The notes beneath the pieces were generated by a model. The model made no database searches. It was not told where the DNA came from and worked only from the letters and a program-made list of their open reading frames with translations. A stretch of DNA of 64,000 nt from an uncultured Arenicella sp. (GTDB lineage: Bacteria > Pseudomonadota > Gammaproteobacteria > Arenicellales > Arenicellaceae). The stretch covers positions 1 to 64,000 of the forward strand of contig CALAKU010000002.1 in NCBI GenBank assembly GCA_937922925.1, written 5' to 3'. Positions 57,126-64,000 of this stretch are shown in pieces; position 1 is the stretch's first letter; each line of letters starts with the position of its first letter. Both the position numbers and the translations under genes were made by a program.

Positions 57126-57920
57126 ATGAGCACCAACACTAGCTCCGGCGCTCTTAATGTCGCGACCGCCGCGGCACTTGAGGCTGGTAAACATATTAAT
57201 CAGCAAATCGCCAAGCTCGACAGAATTGAAGTGCAATCTCGCCCTAATGACGAGCAGCGCAGTAATTGGGTAAGCAGTGTTGATACTCAGGCTGAACAAT
57301 TGATCATCGAAGCACTGGATGCCGCGTACAAAGACTATCGAATTCATGCCCGCGAGGCTGGCGAGATCGTTAAAGGCGATGCTGGTGAGTACACCTGGCT
57401 GATCGAACCTTTAAACGGCACTCTCAATTTTATCCACGGCCATCCGCACTGTGCGGTGGGCCTCGCATTACAACAAAAAGGCGAGACCCTATTAGCGGTT
57501 GTTTACGACCCATTTCGCAACGAATTGTTCACTGCCCGAAATGGCGGTGGCGCCCAGTTAGATGGGCGGCGAATTCGAATCTCGGAAGTGTCTCGTTTGC
57601 GCGATGGTTTATTGTGCACTGCGCTGCCGAGGCGTGGCAGCAAAGCCACCAAACAATGGCTCAAAACCTACGCGGGGCTATTACCGCGAGCTCAGAGCAT
57701 TCATCAAACCAGTGCCCCTCTTCTGGATTTGGCATTTTTGGCTTGTGGCCGCTATGACGCCTATTGGGGCTTTGGTCTAAATCATTGGGAATCGACGATT
57801 GGGTCTCTAATCGTGCGAGAAGCCGGTGGGCTTATTCATGAGAACGCCGGCAATATCAGCGCCGGTACGCCAAAAATTCAAGAAAAGCTGCGCTATTTCA
57901 CTCAAAACCAGCTCGACTAA
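57126..57920 (+). CDS. suhB: SuhB-like inositol monophosphatase family protein with substituted active-site motifs
   Basis: Overall SuhB alignment ([34 protein letters not shown]) but WLIEPLNGT replaces WxIDPLDGT; divergent from trmJ as in E. coli. Confidence 0.85.
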   Translation: MSTNTSSGALNVATAAALEAGKHINQQIAKLDRIEVQSRPNDEQRSNWVSSVDTQAEQLIIEALDAAYKDYRIHAREAGEIVKGDAGEYTWLIEPLNGTLNFIHGHPHCAVGLALQQKGETLLAVVYDPFRNELFTARNGGGAQLDGRRIRISEVSRLRDGLLCTALPRRGSKATKQWLKTYAGLLPRAQSIHQTSAPLLDLAFLACGRYDAYWGFGLNHWESTIGSLIVREAGGLIHENAGNISAGTPKIQEKLRYFTQNQLD

Positions 57921-57928
57921 TCATCAAG

Positions 57929-60511
57929 ATGGCGCAGAATCACACGCCAATGATGCAGCAATATCTGCGCATCAAAGCCGACTACCCTGACATACTGGTG
58001 TTTTACCGGATGGGGGATTTTTACGAGCTGTTCTACGAGGACGCGCAACGCGCTGCGCACTTGCTCGATATTACGCTTACCGCTCGAGGCAAGTCAGGCG
58101 GTGCGCCCATTCCAATGGCCGGCGTGCCCTTTCATGCAGTTGATCAGTATCTGGCTAAACTGGTCAGACAAGGCGAATCAATTGCCATCGCTGAGCAAAT
58201 TGGTGACCCCGCAACCAGCAAAGGCCCGGTTGACCGAAAGGTAGTACGCGTGGTCACGCCCGGTACCTTGGTTGAAGACAGCTTACTAAACGAGCGCCAA
58301 GACAATCTACTCGCGGCCGTCGTTCAGCAAGATCAGCATTATGCGATCGCCAGTTTAGAGTTGTCGCTGGGCCAATTCACGGCGCAACAATTAGATTCGT
58401 TAGAGCATCTTCAAGCCGAGCTTGAACGGTTAAAACCGGCGGAAATTTTAGTCGCTGAAAATCAGCTCTTAAGCACCCAACTGAACTTGCCAAGCGCGGC
58501 CAGCAGTGTGCCGCCGTGGTACTTTGATTTTGACGTGGCCCAAGAGTTGCTGTGTCGACAGTTCAATACCAAAACTCTGGTGGCCTTTGGATGCCAAGAC
58601 TTTCCGTTAGCAGTCAGCGCGGCCGGAGCCTTGCTTCAATATACCAAGGACATGCAGTACCAATCGGTTCCGCACATAACCGATCTTCAGCTTAGCCAGA
58701 AAAGCGACTTTTTGATTATCGATGCGGCAAGTCGACAAAACCTTGAGATCGAGGTTAATCTTGGTGGAGGAAAGAATCACACCTTAGTCGCACTCATGGA
58801 TCGTTGCGCTAATCCGATGGGCGCGCGATTACTGCGGCGCTGGCTGCATGGGCCAATTAGTAACCAAGAGCAATTGGGCCAACGCCAGATCGCGGTTGAT
58901 GAATTTATTCACCGACTGCCACAAGACGACGTTCATCGGCACCTATCTTATTGCGGCGACGTAGAACGAGTATTGAGTCGCATCGCCTTGAATACGGCCC
59001 GACCACGAGACTTGGTTCGCTTGCGAAGCGCATTGCAAACGCTGCCGGCGTTACAAAATCTGCTAAGCGACGCGCAGTCTGAGCTGTTGCAAATGAACGC
59101 CAATCGGCTTGGCCCGTTTAACCAATTAGTGCAACTCCTAGAGCACGCCATTCTCGAAGAACCCGCTGCAGTAATACGAGAGGGCGGCGTGATTCGCCCC
59201 GAATTCGATGAAGAATTCGCACAACTTCATCGCTTAAGTAAAGACACCGGTGCATTTTTATTAGAACTCGAACAACGTGAGCGCGATACCTCAGGGATTG
59301 CCAATCTGCGCGTTAAATACAATCGAGTGCACGGGTTTTATATTGAGGTCAGTCGCGCACAAGCCGACGCTGTGCCTGAACATTATATTCGCCGACAAAC
59401 GCTTAAAAACGCCGAACGCTATATCACAGAAGAATTAAAGGAATACGAAGATAAAGTTCTGAGCGCCCGAGAGAAGGCTTTAGCGAGTGAAAAAGCGCTG
59501 TATCAGCAAGTGATAGACACACTTCAGCCGCAGGTTCCGGCCATGCAAGCCATGGCTCAAGCTTTGGCGCAATTGGATGTATTGAGCAATTTTGCAGAAC
59601 GAGCGCTTAGCCTAAATTTTTGCAAACCTACGCTGAGCAAAGATGCGCACATTCAAATCTCTGGCGGCCGCCATCCTGTTGTTGAAGCCAATCAAAGCAC
59701 GCCGTTTATAGCTAATGATCTGCATTTTGATCAACACACCAAGATGCACGTTATCACTGGCCCTAACATGGGCGGCAAAAGCACTTACATGCGTCAATGT
59801 GCTTTGATCACACTGCTGGCATACACGGGGAGCTACGTGCCTGCCGATAGTGCCGTGATTGGCCCTGTGGATCGCATATTCACTCGCATCGGCGCCGCTG
59901 ATGATTTGGCCGGCGGGCGTTCGACTTTTATGGTGGAAATGACCGAAATGGCCAACATTTTGCGCAATGCCGGCCCCAATAGTTTAGTGTTAGTCGACGA
60001 AATCGGTCGCGGAACAAGCACTTACGATGGCCTATCACTGGCGTGGGCCTGTGCTATTGATTTGGCGGAACGAGTACAAGCCTATAGCTTGTTTGCTACT
60101 CATTATTTCGAGATCACCGATTTAGCCGACGCCTATCCAACTGTCAGTAATGTTCATCTGGATGCCGTCGAACACGGTCAAGATATCGTGTTTATGTATC
60201 ACCTAAAACAAGGCGCAGCAAATCAAAGTTACGGTATTCAAGTTGCTCGTTTAGCGGGCCTGCCTGACGCGGTATTAACCGCCGCCAGAAAAAAGCTCCG
60301 CGTACTTGAACAATCGGCGCTCTCTAATTCTACGCACTCAAACTCTACCCACTCAAATTCCGAACAACAAAGCCTGATTTTAGAAGAACCCGAACCGAGC
60401 TTTGAAGAGCATCCGCTGAGTCAAAAACTGGCTAACATCGATCCAGATGAACTAAACGCTAGACAAGCTCTTGAACTATTGTACGAGCTCAAAAAAGAAG
60501 TCGGCGATTAA
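57929..60511 (+). CDS. mutS: DNA mismatch repair protein MutS
   Basis: [13 protein letters not shown] mismatch-binding Phe motif; Walker [29 protein letters not shown]. Confidence 0.98.
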   Translation: MAQNHTPMMQQYLRIKADYPDILVFYRMGDFYELFYEDAQRAAHLLDITLTARGKSGGAPIPMAGVPFHAVDQYLAKLVRQGESIAIAEQIGDPATSKGPVDRKVVRVVTPGTLVEDSLLNERQDNLLAAVVQQDQHYAIASLELSLGQFTAQQLDSLEHLQAELERLKPAEILVAENQLLSTQLNLPSAASSVPPWYFDFDVAQELLCRQFNTKTLVAFGCQDFPLAVSAAGALLQYTKDMQYQSVPHITDLQLSQKSDFLIIDAASRQNLEIEVNLGGGKNHTLVALMDRCANPMGARLLRRWLHGPISNQEQLGQRQIAVDEFIHRLPQDDVHRHLSYCGDVERVLSRIALNTARPRDLVRLRSALQTLPALQNLLSDAQSELLQMNANRLGPFNQLVQLLEHAILEEPAAVIREGGVIRPEFDEEFAQLHRLSKDTGAFLLELEQRERDTSGIANLRVKYNRVHGFYIEVSRAQADAVPEHYIRRQTLKNAERYITEELKEYEDKVLSAREKALASEKALYQQVIDTLQPQVPAMQAMAQALAQLDVLSNFAERALSLNFCKPTLSKDAHIQISGGRHPVVEANQSTPFIANDLHFDQHTKMHVITGPNMGGKSTYMRQCALITLLAYTGSYVPADSAVIGPVDRIFTRIGAADDLAGGRSTFMVEMTEMANILRNAGPNSLVLVDEIGRGTSTYDGLSLAWACAIDLAERVQAYSLFATHYFEITDLADAYPTVSNVHLDAVEHGQDIVFMYHLKQGAANQSYGIQVARLAGLPDAVLTAARKKLRVLEQSALSNSTHSNSTHSNSEQQSLILEEPEPSFEEHPLSQKLANIDPDELNARQALELLYELKKEVGD
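60323..60367 (+). repeat. in-frame 15-bp repeat (SNSTH)2-SNSEQ in the MutS C-terminal linker
   Basis: tctaattctacgcac / tcaaactctacccac / tcaaattccgaacaa. Confidence 0.85.
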
Positions 60512-60666
60512 TCACAAAGCGGACTAAGTAGCTCGGCCAGTGATATCCGTCGCCCCTAAATTGGCTGACTTAGAATTCAATGAATTCTGGCCCTATATCC
60601 GTTGCCAAGCAATGACCTTCCCCCTAAAATACGCGGCTTGTTCGAGCACCTAGCGCGGAGACGACA

Positions 60667-60993
60667 ATGACTTATGTTGTAAAAGAAGAATGCATTAAAT
60701 GTAAATACACAGACTGCGTAGAAGTCTGCCCGGTGGATTGTTTCCATGAAGGCCCTAACTTTTTGGTGATCGACCCTGAAGAATGCATTGATTGCAGCTT
60801 GTGCGAACCAGAGTGCCCGGTAAACGCCATTGTCGCCGATGATGACTTGTCAACAGACGAAGAACACTACGTTGAGCTTAATGCTGAGCTTTCGGCCATT
60901 TGGCCCGTTATCACCGAAAAGAAAGACGCGCTTGAAGACGCTGATGAGTGGGCTGAAAAGACCGGCAAACTGGAATTACTCGAACGCGAATAA
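60667..60993 (+). CDS. fdxA: 7Fe ferredoxin FdxA
   Basis: [18 protein letters not shown] and [16 protein letters not shown] cluster motifs. Confidence 0.95.
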   Translation: MTYVVKEECIKCKYTDCVEVCPVDCFHEGPNFLVIDPEECIDCSLCEPECPVNAIVADDDLSTDEEHYVELNAELSAIWPVITEKKDALEDADEWAEKTGKLELLERE

Positions 60994-61014
60994 CGAATTT
61001 AAGTTTGTATTAAA

Positions 61015-61042
61015 AAGGCAGCCCAAGGCTGCCTTTTTTGTG
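61015..61042 (+). terminator. intrinsic terminator of fdxA
   Basis: AAGGCAGCC CAA GGCTGCCTT TTTT. Confidence 0.88.
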
Positions 61043-61153
61043 TCTGGAGTAAGAAGTGGTAAAACCGGTTTAAGCTCTTTGACTGCGATAAACTGAGTTA
61101 ACCAACTTAGCGAAACAAAGCCAAGCCAAGCCAAGCCCAGCCAAATCTAGCCC

Positions 61154-61897
61154 CTATCCACTCAAACCAAGGCGTTCAATTAACACATTGCTAGGCAAAT
61201 AGCCGGGCGCTACCGTGCCGTCATCGAAGATGATAGTTGGAGTGCCGCGCACACCAACTTGCTGACCTAATTGATAGGAGTCGCTGACTGGATTGTCGCA
61301 GCTCGCGGTGGGAACATCGCCACCGCTTTTGGCCGAGGTAAGTGCAGATTGTTGATCGTCGTTACACCACACAGACACGTATTTTTTGTGGCTATCTGAA
61401 CCAATGCCTGCTCTTGGGAAAGCTAAGTAGCGAACCTGAATGCCAGCGGCCGTGAGTTCGGGAACCTCGCGATGCAGCTTACGACAATAACCACAGTCAA
61501 TATCGGTAAAGACCGTGATATAGCGTTTTGGTTTTTCAGGCCCAAAGACAATCATCTTGTCTTTGGAGACATCGCCGACCATTTGTGCCATTCGAGCGCT
61601 TTGTGCTTGATCGCCTAAGTTAACCTTGTCTTTGGTATTCAGTAAATCACCGATCAAAATATGCTCACCGCTAACATAGGCATACGCATAGTTGCCTTGA
61701 ATCTCCAGTCGATAAACCCCTTCCACATCAGTCGCCTCAATCTCGGCCTCGTTTGCTGGCGGTATCATCTTAACGAGTTCAGCGCGAACACGTTCGATTT
61801 CTGAATTGTCTTGCGCGGTCACCTTATTGATAGAACCGGTGCTTATTAGCATTGAGGCTGCGATAAACAGGCCAACGCCGATGAGTGCTGATTTCAT
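61154..61897 (-). CDS. dsbC: thiol:disulfide interchange protein DsbC/DsbG family
   Basis: Signal peptide; FTDIDCGYCRKLHREVPEL CxxC; GVRGTPTIIFDDG cis-Pro loop. Confidence 0.93.
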   Translation of the reverse strand: MKSALIGVGLFIAASMLISTGSINKVTAQDNSEIERVRAELVKMIPPANEAEIEATDVEGVYRLEIQGNYAYAYVSGEHILIGDLLNTKDKVNLGDQAQSARMAQMVGDVSKDKMIVFGPEKPKRYITVFTDIDCGYCRKLHREVPELTAAGIQVRYLAFPRAGIGSDSHKKYVSVWCNDDQQSALTSAKSGGDVPTASCDNPVSDSYQLGQQVGVRGTPTIIFDDGTVAPGYLPSNVLIERLGLSG

Positions 61898-61971
61898 TAT
61901 TTAATTCTCAAAAGTTTACTTAAAATTTTCTGATCCAAGAGCGAGCTTAGACCAAATACTTGTTGGCTGAC

Positions 61972-62457
61972 TTAATCGCGAAAGTTATTAAACTGCACGG
62001 GTATACCTAAGTCAGCTTCTTTTAAAAAGGCAATCACCTGCTGTAGATCATCGCGCTTTTTGCCAGTTACTCGCAATTGGTTACCCTGGATTGCTGTCTG
62101 GACTTTCAATTTCTTTGCCTTAATTTGTTTAACAATTGATCGACCTAGGTCGGAGTCAATACCTTCTTTTAATTCTATAATCTGGCGGGCTTTGCCGCCG
62201 CCAACTTCTTCGATGTCTTTATAGTGCAGACATGCTAAATCGACCGATCTTTTGGCTAATTTCTGACATAAAACATCGACCGCCTGTTTTACCTGAAAGT
62301 CGTTATCAGCGAAAACAGTCAATGCACTCTGGCTCACTTCAACACGAGCATCTGTGCCTTTAAAATCAAAGCGAGTACTCAGCTCTTTGTTTGCTTGATG
62401 GACGGCATTGTTTAACTCAGGATGGTCAATTTCAGAAACAATATCGAATGACGGCAT
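61972..62457 (-). CDS. yajQ: YajQ family cyclic-di-GMP/nucleotide-binding protein
   Basis: MPSFDIVSEIDHPELNNAVHQANKELSTRFDFKGTDA. Confidence 0.95.
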   Translation of the reverse strand: MPSFDIVSEIDHPELNNAVHQANKELSTRFDFKGTDARVEVSQSALTVFADNDFQVKQAVDVLCQKLAKRSVDLACLHYKDIEEVGGGKARQIIELKEGIDSDLGRSIVKQIKAKKLKVQTAIQGNQLRVTGKKRDDLQQVIAFLKEADLGIPVQFNNFRD

Positions 62458-62666
62458 GATAACTGGCCTTGGCTTAACCAAAGATTAACGAATATTACTA
62501 AATGTAACATAGGCAAGTGAGGTTTTATCGCACGCTTTGGCGTAAAATCTCGTTAACTAATGCGGCAGTCTGTGTGCTTATCGGCTACAACTAGGCCCGT
62601 TTGACTATATAAGAGATTTAAATGTATCGCGTTTTCACCCAAACATTTACCCGCATAGGTTTTTGA

Positions 62667-63287
62667 ATGCGCTATTTCTGGCGACAACTTAGCGTATTGC
62701 TCATTACGTGCTTTGTTATTGGCTTCGTAGCCCAGAGCTATGCGCGCGTGTACGTGTATGAAACACCTAGCGGCGGTAGCTTGATCACTGACACAAAGAT
62801 TCGTAAAAAGGGTTATCGCCTCAAACGTAGTTACAACACGAAACCATATCGATCAGGCGCAACAAGCGCGCCCTATTTCGCAAAGACGATTCGCTCACAG
62901 TACGATGCGCTGATTGTTAACACCGCACTTAAATACGATTTAGAACCCAGCTTTGTTAAAGCAGTAGTGCATGTCGAATCCTCTTTTGATAAAGATGCCG
63001 TATCCAAAGCGGGCGCAATGGGGTTAATGCAATTAATGCCGGCCACTGCAGCAATTTATCAACTGAATCAAGACCACTTTAATGCCGAAAAAAATGTCGA
63101 AGTTGGCGTGCAACACTTACGCGAGTTATCCGATAGATATGGCGGCAATAAGCGACTTTCATTGGCGGCATATAATGCAGGAGAAGGCGCAGTAGCTCGC
63201 TATCAAGGCGTGCCGCCTTTCGACGAAACACGCGATTACATCAAGAAAGTAATGCGGCTTTATAACCTCTATAAAAAGGAAATATAA
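62667..63287 (+). CDS. lytic transglycosylase (SLT domain)
   Basis: HVESSFDKDAVSKAGAMGLMQLMPATA; SLAAYNAGEGAVARY. Confidence 0.93.
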   Translation: MRYFWRQLSVLLITCFVIGFVAQSYARVYVYETPSGGSLITDTKIRKKGYRLKRSYNTKPYRSGATSAPYFAKTIRSQYDALIVNTALKYDLEPSFVKAVVHVESSFDKDAVSKAGAMGLMQLMPATAAIYQLNQDHFNAEKNVEVGVQHLRELSDRYGGNKRLSLAAYNAGEGAVARYQGVPPFDETRDYIKKVMRLYNLYKKEI

Positions 63288-63373
63288 GGCTAAACTAAGA
63301 ATTGCGTAGTGGGTTGCGCAGTTGACTAAGAGTTGCGCAGTTTGCCAGTGGTTAACAAGGTCTAACTATAGGA

Positions 63374-64000
63374 CTACAAACCTTGCCCTTCGGACTCAAG
63401 TCTTGCGCCATTGAGTATTTGTTTCATAGCAAAAACGGCTTCGTACATACCGGTCATCGAGGCACGCGCAATAATGGCATGGCCAATATTCAAACAAACG
63501 ATTTCAGGTATGGCAGCGATAGCACTCGTATTTTGATAGTGCAAGCCGTGACCGGCATTGACTTGCATGCCTAGCTTGTTGGCTAAGGTGGCAGCGTCTT
63601 TTAGCCTTTTTAGCTCTTGTTCTTGCAGCTCATCTTGCGCCTGTGCGTAGTTGCCCGTGTGTAATTCAACTATGTCTGCACCAATTTTTTTACTCGCTTG
63701 AATTTGCTCAGCATCGGGATCGATAAATAAAGAAACCAATGCGCCTGATTGTCTAATAGTGCTTACAGCGTCAGCCAGCGCGGATACTTGTGACACCACA
63801 TCCAGGCCTCCTTCGGTGGTGAGCTCTTCGCGTTTTTCAGGCACCAAACAACACTCGTGCGGGCGAACTTTAAGTGCAATCTCTATCATTTCATCGCTTG
63901 CGGCCATTTCAAAATTCAATGGCAGAGCAATCTCATTCTTTATGTTGAAAACATCATAGTCTTGAATGTGTCGCCGATCCTCGCGCAGGTGCACCGTTAC
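63374..64000 (-). CDS. pdxJ: pyridoxine 5'-phosphate synthase (truncated at window edge)
   Basis: TVHLREDRRHIQDYDVFNI; NAGHGLHYQNT; EVCLNIGHAI. The ORF-track start codon is an internal GTG; the gene continues past 64000. Confidence 0.92.
   Translation of the reverse strand, partial: VTVHLREDRRHIQDYDVFNIKNEIALPLNFEMAASDEMIEIALKVRPHECCLVPEKREELTTEGGLDVVSQVSALADAVSTIRQSGALVSLFIDPDAEQIQASKKIGADIVELHTGNYAQAQDELQEQELKRLKDAATLANKLGMQVNAGHGLHYQNTSAIAAIPEIVCLNIGHAIIARASMTGMYEAVFAMKQILNGARLESEGQGL

Noticed and set aside
61121-61143. CCAAG pentamer run as a regulatory site
   Set aside because: Very short, in a spacer after a terminator; most simply replication slippage. Mentioned only in the tandem-duplication finding.

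Overview
This 64 kb window is a gene-dense chromosomal segment from a gammaproteobacterium, made almost entirely of housekeeping genes: purL, purC, bamC-like, dapA, pssA, ilvH, ilvB, lpxH, ftsB, metZ, purF, cvpA, a SPOR/DedD gene, folC, trpF, truA, fimV, asd, ligA, zipA, smc, queF, recR, ybaB, dnaX, ffs, xseA, der, bamB, yfgM, hisS, rodZ, pilW, rlmN, ndk, mtaB, an A-type Fe-S gene, cysE, trmJ, suhB-like, mutS, fdxA, dsbC, yajQ, slt-like and a truncated pdxJ. I found no tRNA or rRNA genes, CRISPR arrays, transposases, prophage or obvious defence islands. The items most worth a second look are: (1) a five-copy tandem array with an exact 59-bp period and two hairpins per unit, 7 nt beyond the 3' end of the SRP RNA gene and before dnaX; (2) a SuhB-family protein whose metal-binding/catalytic motifs are substituted (candidate pseudo-phosphatase); (3) an M23/LytM-like protein after xseA that has lost its predicted zinc ligands; (4) a truncated isc neighbourhood (trmJ-cysE-iscA-like, without iscR/S/U); (5) an intrinsic-terminator-like hairpin just downstream of a predicted ilvB promoter; (6) many independent short tandem duplications (12, 15, 18, 20 and 22 bp). 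All calls come from reading the sequence and supplied ORFs; no database search was run.
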